A stretch of DNA of 64,000 nucleotides from contig NC_089177.1 of NCBI RefSeq assembly GCF_947507565.1, positions 2,354,648 to 2,418,647 on the forward strand. Reading direction: 5' to 3'. A model generated the notes under the pieces. The model was not told the DNA's origin. It made no database searches and was given only the letters and a program-made list of their open reading frames with translations. This DNA is from Oscarella lobularis (Eukaryota > Porifera > Homoscleromorpha > Homosclerophorida > Oscarellidae). This document shows, piece after piece, positions 9,900 through 23,890 of the stretch. The position numbers and the translations under genes are program-made. The number at the start of each line of letters is the position of its first letter. The first letter of the stretch is position 1.

Positions 9900-11112
9900 A
9901 TGGACGAAGACGACATTGTACGTCGTGGCTACCTCGGAAGCACGGGCCGCTTTGTAAGTAGACTTTCTCGCGGGGACCACGTCTCGGACCTCGCGTCTCT
10001 CTCCAGAGCGGTCGCAAATGGTACATCCTTCGTCGCGATTCGCCGCGCGGTCGCATGCGTCTCGACTATTACCGCAACGAGCGCGCGGCGCGCAACGGCG
10101 ACACGCCACTCGGCTACATACCACTCCAAAGCGTCGTCGGCGTCACGAAGCGACCCAAATCGGAAACGACGTTCGAAATCGCGACGAATCCGAGCGGACT
10201 GCACGCCTTCACCTGCGCGTCGATAGCCGAAGCCGACGACTGGATCGAAGCGGTTCTCGGACTGGCGACGGGATCGCCGACGCGTCGCGTCGCGTCGATT
10301 CCCGCGACGGCGACGGGAAACGATCTCGTCGCCATTTCGCAGTCGGTGCGAAACGAGCGCAATCGATTTCGCGTCACGGCGGAAGATTCGCCCCAGTTGA
10401 GCGCGTCCGCGTGCGAAATGGTCGTCACGAATGACGATATCCAGTTGAACGACGTCGCGACGGGACGTCGCATCGAAGTGTGGCCTATCAACGCCGTGCG
10501 GAGATACGGACGAAACGATTCCTGCTTCATGTTCGAAGCGGGACGGTAAGCTGCGTATTATTTTTCTAATAAAGCTGCGGGGAACCAATGTTACGTCTGT
10601 TTCTATTTAGCGAAAAAATATCCTGACGTCACTAAATGTATTGTTTTATTAGGCGATGCAATACTGGCGAAGGATTCTTTACTTTTTCTACAATGGGACA
10701 AGACTCAGAAGAAATATACCAGCTAGTGCATGCCAGGTCACAGGTGATTGCACAAAGGGCTCAGGAACGAAAGGCCTCGGACAGCGCCGCCACCGCCGCC
10801 GCCTCCTCAATGGCAGCGCGCAATTACGCTGACCCCCAGGAATTTATTCAGCATCAGCAGCAGCTCACCGAAGTTCGTCGCGCTTCAGAACCGGCAACGT
10901 ACACGTCACTGACCCACGAGACAATGGCAGAAGAAACGCCATACCACGTGCCCAATGTCAATAATCAGCGCAGGGGTTCTCAGCAGCCAAAGGTGCCGAA
11001 TAGTCAATGGGCAACGAAACAACGCTATACGCCCTTGGCGAAGTCAAGTGAAGAGACAGAAGGTGGCTATGAGTCGCTGCAGGGTAAGCCTCCGCCTCTT
11101 GGACCAAGATAA
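9900..11112 (+). CDS. DOK-like adaptor (PH + IRS-type PTB)
   Basis: Three exons (9900-9953, 10007-10545, 10653-11112) join in phase to 350 residues. The PH domain (about 8-120) begins RRGYLGSTGRF then GRKWYILRRD and ends EADDWIEAVLG. The PTB domain (about 145-240) reads RFRVTAED, CEMVVTNDDIQL, IEVWPINAVRRYG, FEAGRRCNTGEGFFTFST, EEIYQLVHARSQV. The tail has an alanine run and glutamines, then TYTSL, PYHVP (YxxP, a Crk-SH2 type motif), RYTPL and GYESL. Exon layout differs from the two minus-strand paralogues in that the PH and first PTB halves share one exon. Family role: scaffolding of receptor tyrosine kinase signals. It converges on ARL2BP. Confidence 0.9.
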
Positions 11113-11303
11113 ATTCTCCGCTTTTTCACCTTTGTTGATGATTGCATTGGTACGTAGATTTTTCGCTCTAACATTTCAGGTGATTTGTATGTAGACATAG
11201 AATTCTTAGTTAACAGGTTATCTTTCATTACTGCTTTTGCGCAGCTACTTTTTTATATATTACATCCTAAGTTTACAAGTAAGGCACCTTACTCCCATCG
11301 TTG

Positions 11304-12092
11304 CTAGTCTTTCCCCGTTCTAGGCTGCAAGCTCGAAGTTACAAGCAAATCGCCGAGATCAACTGAAGTGCCCTCTTTAGCCTAAGAAGGAAGAGAAAAA
11401 TAGACAGGATCGTCGACAATGTGACAGTGACGCGCACCTTTTTGAAATCTAGAAAAACCTGCTTGAAGGCGAGAAAGTCTGTCAGTGAGAGCAGCATGTC
11501 AAATATTTCTCCATCGACCTTATCCTTCCTTGCCCTACGCAGACACACGCAGAGCACAAGGTATTATAATAACTACGAAAAATTCATTTGAGTACTCTAA
11601 TGCTTTCAAGAATTCGCTCATTTTGAAATCGGGCATTCTTCTAACCAATTCATCTTCTAGACATTTTTCTAGTGTTTCCGTCTGAAAAAGACGAAGTCAT
11701 CCCCGGTTGTTCTTTCAATTTTGAAAATTTTTTCATTTTCGTTGGCTCACGTATTCCTTGAAAATTTCCGTGTAGATCAACTTGTTCTCCTCCTCGTCGT
11801 CGAAATGGTGACAATGCCGTTCCAGGAAGTCCGTGTTGATCTGATCGAATACGTCCCCCATCACGATGTCTTCGATGTGTCCGACGACCTGATCGAATTT
11901 GGCGTCCGATTTGCTCGATCTGGAGTGATGACAAGTGAACGCTAGTATCACCATCCCTCCTATCTCTCGTGCACGTCGTTCTCTTACCTTCCTGACGCTA
12001 TCACTTCGTCCTTTGCCTTTGCTGGTAGGAAAGAGGCGACGTGTTAGGGAATAAGTCAATAGAAATGGTTTCCTTTCCTTACAGGCTGCCAT
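11304..12092 (-). CDS. ARL2BP: ARL2-binding protein (BART)
   Basis: Six small exons (12092-12083, 12021-11988, 11919-11751, 11681-11596, 11534-11438, 11381-11304) join in phase to 157 residues, close to the vertebrate length of 163. Recognisable blocks: SDAKFDQVVGHIEDIVM, EENKLIYTEIFKEY, LEKCLEDELVRR, IFDMLLSLTDFLAFKQVFLD and the LGDLLVTSSL tail. These are the BART helical fold that binds ARL2/ARL3-GTP and acts at centrosomes, cilia and mitochondria. The first exon carries only three codons plus one base; it was chosen because it gives an ATG with correct phase and a good GTAAGG donor. Only 30 bp separate its start codon from that of DOLK. Confidence 0.92.
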
Positions 12093-12122
12093 TCTTAGCG
12101 CACGTTGCGTCCGAATAAAAAA
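12093..12122. promoter_or_regulatory. Thirty-bp head-to-head interval ARL2BP/DOLK
   Basis: The two start codons face away from each other with 30 bp between them, so 5' UTRs and core promoters must overlap the opposite gene or be extremely short. Confidence 0.5.
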
Positions 12123-14395
12123 ATGCTGAAGACGTTTCTGCAGGAGCTGAAGAAGCAGAAGCTTCACACAGCGGAGACGCGACTTGTTGCACTCTCGTGC
12201 GTACTCGTCGGCTTCTTTTTGCCCGACAAAAAGCTCGCCTTCTTCTTCCTAGCAGCAGGTCGTGTCAGCAAAAGGCGCGAGAGCAAACACAGCTTATTAT
12301 GGTCGTGTTTATTCCTTAGTTCCAATTCCCTCAGTCGTTCTCTCAGCTTGGCTGAACTTCTGCTCCGTCGGATTCAACGCATTGAGGTGGAATGAAAATA
12401 TAACGTTGATATATGATTGCTTGCGAATATTTTTTCTTTACAAAAAGACCTTCACTTCACCAAGGGATTCCACTGGGCACTATGCTTCCTTCTCTACTTT
12501 GCTCCAGTGCAGTCGTCTTCACAAGTCGTCATGCTGCCTATCAGGACATTTCGAGTAGGGAGGTCATTCCGGTTTCTCTCTCAATTTGACTGACTTCGCC
12601 TTCTCAGAATGTCTGGCGTTTTATTTGAGGCCTCTAGTTCTCATTCACCTGTCCAATCTTTTCTACACGTTCTGCAGCAAAATTCCTCCGCCTAAATCGT
12701 ATGTATTCTTTGCGGGATCCACGCTAGTCGGCGCCTTTTTGGCCGAGCGCGTCTTCTTCGACTCTCCTCGTATAAAGAAGGACGTCACAGTAATTGACGT
12801 TGACGTAACGTCTTTTGATTTAGCGTGGATTCTTCGATGGGTTTACGCCATCAATATTGCGTATTTCCTATGGACAGCATTGTTGTACAATACCCTGACA
12901 AGATGTTTTACTGCCGGAGAATTGATTCTTCTATCAACTGGCCTTGCACTGCTATCCTTTGACACTATCCTCTTCACTTTAGTCAAGGTACAGGATTCAC
13001 ATTGCGGAGCATTTGTGGATAATAATGATTTGTTCAGACCCGTGTGATATCACCTCCTGCGTTTTTCTCCTTGTCAAGGGACGATTCGTTTATTGTCTTT
13101 CAGGTCTTATTATGATAAGAAAGAAGTTTCTTGTGCGTAATTCGTTTCTTTAGGTGACAGTTATGTGGCTAATAATCACCATTCTGACGTCAACGCCACT
13201 GCTTTTGTCAATCCGAGGAAACGAGTACAAAGGACGATCGCGCACATTCTAATGTTTCGAGTCTTTTGTGCCGTAGGACAGAAAGACGACGCAATTCTTT
13301 AACTCTGTGCGCCTACTTAGGATTTTCATCTATCATTCTTTTGTTGTGGCTGTCAGTACTGCTCAGGGATGGAATCACTCACTGGCTCTTTACTGATATG
13401 CCATTAAAAATTTTCAACGTACGTACAGACTTTCTGCTTCTACTTAGTCATTGTCTTTCTTTAGAATTTTTGGCTGTTGACGTTTTGGGCTCTGCTAGTG
13501 GCACTTTCGGTTGCTGTCGTTTTCTGGTGGCAACAGCGAAGGAATCAATTCAATGTCCGAACGACCGTTGCCCGAAAGCTCTTTCACTTCTTATCTGCAC
13601 TCGTATTCGCTTCTGGAATTGTCTGCGATTTTCACCTTCTCCGAATTGCGTCGACTGTGGCCTTGGCTGTCCTTACTCTAGCAGAGGTAAGGAATAGCAT
13701 ATCGCATTCCCAAGGCATCTTATGTTCGCAGGTCGTTCGCGTTTTCAACGTGTGGCCATTTGGTGCCTCGCTTCACGCGTACCTGTCGCCGTTCTTCGAC
13801 AAGCAGGACCAAGGGGTGGTCGTCCTTACGCCCATCTATCTACTCCTCGGTCTCGGCTTGCCGGTGTGGCTTTATCCAGGCAGCAAGTACTTGAAAGGTG
13901 AGCGTCGAGCGTATTGCATAAGGAAATTCTTTGTGCATGTGTGTGTGCCTTCAGTGGCGTCTTTGTTGGCTCAGTATGCGGGCGTCCTTTCCGTTGGAAT
14001 TGGAGACGCCTTTGCATCTCTCATAGGATCGCGTTACGGTCGAATCAAATGGCCAGGTATGGGTGTGATTTATTTATTTATTTATTATTTTTATGGTGCC
14101 TATGTCTCTTCAACAAGAAACCATGAAAACCGTCGAGGGTACAGTAGCTGGATGCCTTAGTCAAATTATTGCACTAGGTATTATCTTATCCATAGGTAAT
14201 GGGCGCTCTGAATTCTATTCAAAATCTTTTAGAATTTGTTTTTATTTAGAAAGCAGAATAGGCGTAACTCATGGACTACAGGTACTACAAATCGTTGGAG
14301 CAATTATTATCGGATCTGCTTTAGAAACGGCCACCTTTCAGATAGACAACATTGTCGTACCCCTCGTGACGTTTTCACTACTAATAGCTGTCTAA
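12123..14395 (+). CDS. DOLK: Dolichol kinase
   Basis: A multi-exon gene for a polytopic ER membrane enzyme that phosphorylates dolichol with CTP, the last step making dolichyl phosphate for N-glycosylation, O-mannosylation and GPI anchors. Visible family blocks: TRCFTAGELILLSTG, RKLFHFLSALVFASGIVCD, DKQDQGVVVLTPIYLLLGLGLPVWL, the CTP-binding signature AGVLSVGIGDAFASLIGSRYG followed by KWPG and KTVEGTVAG, and the final TFQIDNIVVPL. Exon 1 is 12123-12258; exon 2 starts at 12320; the last exon ends at a TAA around 14395. Introns are short. The middle exons are hydrophobic throughout, as expected for about a dozen membrane helices. Internal exon ends are approximate. Confidence 0.88.
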
Positions 14396-14493
14396 GAGAG
14401 TCTCTATTATAACTACCTGCCTATCAAGACGACTTTTGACTACTGAAACTGTGACCCCTTGTCTCCTGGCTGGTGTTTTAATCTTCAGGAAAG

Positions 14494-16526
<2,033 letters not shown>

Positions 16527-18578
16527 ATGCTTCGACTTCTCCTTCTTTTCACTGTTTGCTGGCAAGCTGACTCGCTAAATATTTCTCATCCCGTTTTCCC
16601 CGACGTCAGCTTTGTCTTTCGCGACGACTACGATCCTTTCGGTTGGCGTCTCACCAAGCCGGACTTTCTCCAACTTCCCAAGTCGCATCCAAACGACTCG
16701 CCTCCAGTTCTCATGTTCTACATGCGTCGATCCAACTCGATCGACTACGATACTCCTCCGTTCTACTCAACCGACTGCAAGCACTGTCAAGTTTGGGTCG
16801 CTTACTCGTACAATTACGGCATGACTTGGGAGACGGCCTTTCCTTTTCTCGGTCTTCCCACCGCCTATTTGGACCCGACGCTGGGCTGGTGGGCACGCGC
16901 CGGTCCTCGCGTCAGTCTCCAGCAGTTCGACGGCGTCTCGTCACTTCACTTCGGTATGGAAAAGGTTGTCGACGTCAAACACGCTCTTTTTCACTTTTCG
17001 ACGAACGGATCGTTTCTCGACGGTCGCGATCCGCGAAGCCGAGACGTATTTCCACCTCCTCAGATCGTCATGCCGCGTGAAGTGGCTTCCGTGCCGCACA
17101 CGTAAGCTTTGAGAGGGTTCTGTTTTCAACTCTGTGTATTCTCTATTTAGACCCATCGTTGTGAATAACGGCAGTCGGCTGTTATTTCCCATTCACTACG
17201 TTGCAAGACCAAATGCACCTCCTCCCTATGGACGTGCCAATGTCACTGTCTTCTATTCGGACGATTTTGGCATAACGTGGTCAGAAGCACCGCCTGAACT
17301 AGTCGTGCCGTCGCCACACGGTGGCGACGGCGCCAACGAGCCGGCCGTCATCGAATTGCTGAACGGAACCCTGTGGATGTTGATACGAACAAATCTGCCT
17401 GTTCTATATGAATCGTACTCACATGATCACGGTTCGACGTGGAGCGTACCGTTGCCGACTCGATTTGCATCTTATAGCTCACCAGCTCAGCTGATACGAC
17501 TCAGAGCGAGAGTAAAAGATTTCGCAATCTTTAGAGGAAGAAAATTGAGAATATCTTTATAGGGCAAACCGGGTATTCTTGTCATATGGACCAATGGCTT
17601 CTTTCGTGATGCAGAGGGAAGATACGGAGAAGCTCGTCAGGTTGGCGTTTCTCAGTCTCTCGGTGTGTCTGTTTTCTACTATTTCCCAGGTTATCCAAGG
17701 CGCTGTGTCATACGACGATGGCTCTACTTGGCAAGGGTTTCGTGAACTCTATCGTGATCCCATTATGGATCAAGGCTACGACGGCGATCACGGTGCAGCC
17801 TATCCGACTGGCAAAGAAATGGAAAACGGAAACGTAATCGTGTCAACTGGCCAGGTAAAAAGTTTAATCAATGTCCCAGCCTGTTCTCTATATCATCCAT
17901 CTCGTCATCCCCTCTCCTTTGAAGGGACCCTTTCGTCAGACCGTTTTTGTCTTTGATCCTCGCTGGCTCACTGAAACCGAGCAGCGCACGTCGATCGACG
18001 ACGTCGCCGTCGTCAACGACACGACAAATTACGACGGAAATTATTTCACGTCATACGGCGTTGAGGGCGTCAAGCGCATCCTAGATCCAACCAATACCTC
18101 ATGCAGTTGCAACTTGTCCGTGATTCGGTTCGACGCTCGCGGACTCGCGGATTCCTTGGTCTATCCCACTGTAGTCTACAATTTCCCGGGATTGAAGCGA
18201 GGCCAGTTGATCCTAACATTTTATCCTGCTTCTAAGGATTTCGTTGCTTCGATTAAGATCGCCGATTTCTTCTCGCCTCCGACCGTTTACTTTGAAGACG
18301 AGCTGGCTTCGTTTGCATTCGAAACCTTCTCCGGTTGCGATGAAGCAGATGATCAAGGTCCATGTCTCTCCGCACAGGAGTGGCATATAGTGCAGCTCAA
18401 TTGGGACACAGATGTTGGCATATGTAATGTGACGTTCGATGGTATCTCCGAACATCATCTGAAGTTGCCTATGTTTTCTCGAACGTTCGTCATGCAGCCG
18501 TCATATCTTCGTCTTCGGGTCTCCGCTGGGTTCATGTACCTCAGGGAGATCTTCGTCGGTTTACCCAAGAGTGTTTAG
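16527..18578 (+). CDS. Secreted Asp-box (sialidase-like) protein, copy 1
   Basis: Five exons (16527-17101, 17151-17511, 17563-17640, 17690-17854, 17925-18578) give 610 residues. A hydrophobic signal peptide (MLRLLLLFTVCWQADS) begins the protein. Four Asp-box motifs, the S-x-D-x-G-x-T-W hairpins of sialidase beta-propellers, are visible: SYNYGMTW, SDDFGITW, SHDHGSTW and SYDDGSTW. NEPAVIELLNGTLW resembles the glutamate-bearing strand of exo-sialidases. The second half (from about residue 395) is a separate cysteine-containing domain without a name I can give, with several N-glycosylation sequons. The likely role is extracellular glycan binding or hydrolysis; the catalytic arginine triad was not assigned. 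It is followed by two tandem paralogues. Confidence 0.8.
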
Positions 18579-18737
18579 CTTGGTGTTGCTGCTGCAGAGC
18601 TGTTAGTAAGTCTAGCGGGTTTTGCGGCTAAACGCATTGGTATACAATGCACAGTCAAGTTACAACGAAATTTCGGCTATTATGCCTTGTTTTTATACGG
18701 GGATGCTAACATACATACCTCCAACCATCACCCAACA

Positions 18738-20777
18738 ATGCTTCGACTTCTCCTTCTTTTCGCTGTTTGCTGGCAAGCTGACTCGCTAAATATTACTTAT
18801 CCCGTTTTCCCCGACGTCAGCTTTGTCTTTCGCGACGACTACGATCCTTTCGGTTGGCGTCTCACCAAGCCCGACTTCCTCCAACTTCCCAAGTCGCATC
18901 CAAACGACTCGCCTCCAGTTCTCATGTTCTACATGCGTCGATCCGGCTCGATGGATTCCGATACTCCTCCGTTCTACTCAACCGACTGCAAGCACTGCCA
19001 AGTTTGGATCGCTTACTCGTACAACTACGGCATGACTTGGGATAAGGCCTTTCCTTTTCTCGCTCTTCCCGCCTATTTGGACCCGACCCTGGGCTGGTGG
19101 GCGCGCGCCGGTCCTCGCGTCTGTCTCCAGCAGTTCGACGGCGTTTCGTCACTTCACTTCGGCATTGGCAAGGTGGCAGATGCCAATTTGGCTCTTTTTC
19201 ACTTTTCGACGAACGGATCGTTTCCCGACGGTCGCGATCCGCGAAGCAGAGACGTATTTCCGCCCGCTGAGCTCGTCATGCCACGTAAAGTGGCTTCCGT
19301 GCCGCACACGTACGTAATATCTTTGGGAGGATGGAGTCAATTTTTTCGAAACTCTGTGTATTCTGCATTTAGACCCATCGTTGTGAATAACGGCAGTCGG
19401 CTGTTATTTCCCATTCACTACGTCGCAAGATCAAAAGCACCTCCCTATGGACGTGCCAATGTCACTGTCTTCTATTCGGACGATTTTGGCATAACGTGGT
19501 CAGAAGCAACGCCTGAACTAGTTGTGCCGTCGCCACACGGTGGCGACGGCGCCAACGAGCCGGCCGTCATCGAATTGCTGAACGGAACCCTGTGGATGTT
19601 GATACGAGCGAATCAGCCTGTTCTATATGAATCGTACTCACATGATCACGGGTCAACGTGGAGCGTACCGTCGCCGACTCGATTTGCATCATATGACTCA
19701 CCAGCTCATCTGATACGACTCAGAGCGAGAGTAAAAGACTTTGCAATCTTTAGAGGAAGAACTTGAGAATATCTTTATAGGGCAAACCGGGTATTCTTGT
19801 CATATGGACCAATGGCTTCTTTCGTGATGCAGACGGAAGATACGGAATAGCTCGTCAGGTTGGCGTTTCTCAGTCTCTCAGTGTGTCTGTTTTCTACTAT
19901 TTCCCAGGTTATCCAAGGCGCTGTGTCATATGACGAAGGCTCTACTTGGCAAGGGTTTCGTGAACTCTATCGCGATCCCATTATGGATCAAGGCTACGAC
20001 GGCGATCACGGTGCAGCCTATCCGACTGGCAAGGAAATGGAAAACGGAAACGTAATCGTGTCAACTGGCCAGGTAAAAAAGTTTAATCCGTATTATCCAT
20101 CTCGTCACCCCGCTCCTCTGAAGGCACCCTTTCGTCAGACCGTTTTTGTCTTTGATCCTCAATGGCTCACTGAAACCGAGCAGCGCACGTCGATCGACGA
20201 CGTCACCGTTGTCAACGACACGACAAATTACGACGGGAATTATTACACGTCGTACGGCGTCGAGGGCGTCGAGCGCATTCTAGATCCAACCAATACCTCA
20301 TGCAGTCGCAATTTGTCCGTGATTCGGTTCGACGCTCGCGGACTCACGGATCCCTTAGTCTTTCCCACTGTAGTCTACAATTTCCCGGGATTGAAGCGAG
20401 GCCAGTTGATCCTAACATTTTATCCTGCTTCTAAGGATTTCGTTGCTTCGATTAAGATCGCCGATTTCTTCTCGCCTCCGACCGTTTACTTTGAAGACGA
20501 GCTGGCTTCGTTTGCATTCGAAACCTTCTCCGGTTGCGATGAAGCAGATGATCAAGGTCCATGTCTCTCCGCACAGGAGTGGCATATAGTGCAGCTTGAT
20601 TGGGACACGGATGTTGGCATATGTAATGTGACGTTTGATGGTATCTCCGAACATCATCTGGAGTTGCCTATTTTTTCTCGAACGTTCGTCATGCAGCCGT
20701 CGTATCTTCGGCTCCAGGTCTCCACCGGGTTCATGTACCTCAGGGAGATCTTCGTCGGTTCACCCGAGAGCGGTTAA
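18738..20777 (+). CDS. Secreted Asp-box (sialidase-like) protein, copy 2
   Basis: Same five-exon structure and about 600 residues, starting at the equivalent ATG with an almost identical signal peptide (MLRLLLLFAVCWQADS). The four Asp boxes are conserved (SYNYGMTW, SDDFGITW, SHDHGSTW, SYDEGSTW). It has one codon less than copy 1 in the LPAYLDPT region and minor changes elsewhere. Intron 1 (19310-19372) happens to be read-through open, but the AC/gtacgt donor and tttag acceptor match copy 1. Nucleotide identity with copy 1 is very high, above all in the last exon, where about 220 bp are virtually unchanged; this suggests recent duplication or gene conversion. Confidence 0.82.
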
Positions 20778-20977
20778 ATTAGTGTTTTCCAGTTGCTGCA
20801 GAACTGCTTTGTATACAGTGCACAATTATTAAGCTCTAAGTTGGAAGTAGCAAGATGTTTAGTTGGGTGGCCATGCAGGCCAATGTTCATCAGTCGTCTT
20901 TGGTAGGCTGCGTGATAAAAGTACTCAAAAATGTTAATTTCTGTTCTCGTGACACGCTGCTTTAGAAGTCTCTATCG

Positions 20978-23833
20978 ATGCTTCATGCTTGCACGCTCCT
21001 TCACCGCAACAATGCGATTATTGAGAAGCCTTTTACACTTCTTTTACTCCTCCTGTTCGGCGTTTGTTCGACGAAACACGTCACTCATCCCATCTTTCCC
21101 GACGTCGACTTCGTCTTTCACGACGACTACGACCCTCTGGGTTGGCGTCTCACCAAGCCCGACTTCCTCCAACTTCCCAGATCGAATCCAAACGAATCAG
21201 CTCCGGTCCTCATGTTCTACATGCGTAAATCTGACTCAGCGGCCTTCAATGACCCATTCTACTCGTGGGACTGCCTACAATGTCAGTTGTGGGTGTCCTA
21301 TTCGTACGACGGCGGCTTAGTTTGGAAGACGCCCTTCTGTTTTCTCGATCTTCCGACCGGCTACTTGGATCCGACAAAGGGTTGGTGGGGACGTGACGGT
21401 CCTCGTGTCAGTCTCCAGCAGTTCAACGGCGTCTCGTCGCTTCACATTGGTATCAGCAAGAGAACCACGGACCAGACGACCGCACTGGCGCTTTTTCATT
21501 TTTCCACAAACGGATCGCTCCCGGACGGACGCCATCCACGGAACAGAAATATCTTTCCGTCGCCTCAGGTCGTCATGTCGGAGAACGTCGGCACTCTGCC
21601 ACACACGTAAGAAGAGCTCTCACAGATATAAGTAAAGTCTTATCTGTTTGGTACCGTTTTGGTTATTTAGTGTAGCGCACGTTCAACTGCCCGTTATAGA
21701 GCGGACATAACACTTTGATTTTGCTGACCAAGCGCATTTCCCTAACTTCGTATGCGTTTGCTAGACTCATAATATACTCCCCCACTCCCCTGCCCCTATT
21801 AGTTCCCCGCATGATGTTCGTAGTTTTAGGGCCCCAGTTATGCTAGAGTTTTTGCCTTGTTTTCTGTCACCACCCTTCCCTGTTCGTGCTTGAGATTCTT
21901 AAAATAAATAATCCCGAAGGTGTGACCATCATGGCACGGTGGCTGCATGGTCAATCTCCAAGAGCTCCGGCCTTCCTAGTCACTCTCTCCAATGCGCCTG
22001 TGAGGCACCTCGGATAAACCTCCATAGCGCCGTCTTCCGTGTGGTTTGTGTCAAGTGTCGCAAATTTTTTTCTTTTTTTAAAGTTATCTACGTGAAAGAC
22101 GCCCGTTTTTTTGCTCTAAACAGTCAAACGACGCTTAGTTACCGAAGGGGGCCTCAGTTCAAAGTTTGGCTTGCACTGGCTGTACTAACGTTTTGATCAT
22201 CTGATCGCTGTTGCAAAAACGGGTAGGAAAAGCAGGAAACAAAGATACAGTAGTCTACCAAAGATAGTCTACCTACCAAAGCCTTAGCGTTTGCAATGTG
22301 ATTTTACTCATAAAAGTCCGAAACATAGATGACGACAATGCGTAGGAGCTTTTAATTGAACAGTAGTACTGTATAAGAGACCTTAATTTACTCCATGTGT
22401 AGACCCATCGTCGTGAATAACGGTAGTCGACTGTTATTCCCAATTCATTATTCTGCGAGAAGTTCAACAAGTCCTCCCTATGGATTGTGCAATGTCATCG
22501 TCTTCTATTCGGACGATTTTGGCATAACGTGGTCACAAGCAACGCCTGAACTAGTCGTGCCGTCGCCACACGGTGGCGACGGCGCCAACGAGCCGGCTGT
22601 CATAGAATTGCTGAACGGAACTCTGTGGATGTTAATGCGAACGAGTCAGCCGGTCTTGTACGAATCGTTCTCGCTCGATTACGGTTCGACGTGGAGCACG
22701 CCGTCGCCGACTCGATTTGCGTCCTATTCCTCGCCGCCTGAACTGATGCGGCTCAGAGCGAGAGTAAAGGACTCCGCCGCATCCAGATGTAGCAACTTGA
22801 GAATTTTATTTAGGACGATCCCGGTATTCTTCTGATATGGAATAACGGCTTGATCAGTGACGGCGATGACGCATTCGGAAGATCTCGTCAGGTTTGCGTA
22901 TTCACTTGTTTTTTCCTCTCCCCTTATAACTCTTCAGGTTATCCACGGTGCTGTGTCGTATGATGAAGGCTCGACTTGGCACGGATTTCGCGAACTGTAT
23001 CGCGATCCTTACATGGACGTACCCTACGAGTACGGCCACGATTCTGGCACAGCCTATGCGACCGGCAAAGAAATGGAAAACGGAAACGTGGTTGCATCAG
23101 CGGGACAGGTAAAGAAATTCATTTCCCCAAACACAACCGAATCCCCGGGAATATCACATTCTTCTTCCTCTTCTCTCCTCGAACAAAGGGAGCTCTTCGC
23201 CAGACCGTCTTTGTCTTTGATCCTCGTTGGCTCACTGAAACGACGCAGCACACGTCGATCAACGACGTCGTCATCTTCAACGACACGACGAATTACAACG
23301 GAAGTTATTTCACGTCGTACGGCGTCGAGGGCGTCTCTCGCATTCTAGATCCGACCAACAGCAGTCACTACGTGATTCAGTTTGATGCTCGATCGTTCTT
23401 CCATGCCTTACCCACTGTTATCTATAATTTTCCGGGACTGAAGCGTGGCCAGATGGTCCTCACTCTTTATGCAGCGTCTGACGATTTTTCTGCGTCGATC
23501 AAGATCGTGGATTTCTTCTCGCCGCCGAATACTGCCGTCGAAGACGAGCTTACTGTGTTTGCGTTTGAGATCCTTTCTGATTGTCGTTCAAGCAGTTCGC
23601 AGGGCTTGTGCATCTCCGCGCGCGAGTGGGATGAAGTATGGCTCAATTGGGACACGGACGTTGGCGTTTGTAATGCGACGTCTAATGGTCGTCACGAAGA
23701 GTTCCAAATTAGGTCGCTGAAATTTGTCGTGCAGCCTTCGTATCTCCGGCTTCAAGTTCTTTCTGGGTTTATGCATCTCAGGGAGATAGCCGTCCGTTCA
23801 TCCGAAAGAAGGGATAATGTTTTTGAGTGGTAG
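20978..23833 (+). CDS. Secreted Asp-box (sialidase-like) protein, copy 3 with expanded intron
   Basis: The most diverged member. Exon 1 (20978-21607) starts with a signal peptide containing FTLLLLLLFGVCS. Exon 2 (from 22403) resumes at PIVVNNGSRLLFPIHY. Later exons carry DPGILLIWNNG and the Asp box SYDEGSTW; the other boxes are SYDGGLVW (degenerate), SDDFGITW and SLDYGSTW. The stop is at 23833. Intron 1 is about 795 bp, against about 50-63 bp in the sister genes, because a dispersed repeat (21657-22203) sits inside it. All exons remain open and in phase, so the gene looks functional if the intron is spliced. Confidence 0.78.
21657..22203. repeat. Dispersed repeat copy 1 (intron of sialidase-like copy 3)
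   Basis: It shares with 55537-56781 the left end (ttggttayttagtgtagcgcacg, then gacataacactttgattttgctgaccaagcg), a central block (aggtgtgaccatcatggc), a right-hand block (ccggccttcctagtg/c, caatgcgcctgtgaggca, ataaacctccatagc) and the end (aacgttttgatcatct). It is shorter than copy 2 by about 700 bp of internal sequence. No terminal inverted repeats or long open frame; class unknown. Confidence 0.8.
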
Positions 23834-23890
23834 CCTTAGCTAGTGGCCTAACGGCTAGCCTGTTTGTGCTCAGTCCAAATTACAAAAAAA

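Noticed and set aside
19310-19372. Coding read-through of intron 1 in sialidase-like copy 2
   Set aside because: Although open, the segment has intron-like composition and exactly conserved donor and acceptor relative to copies 1 and 3.
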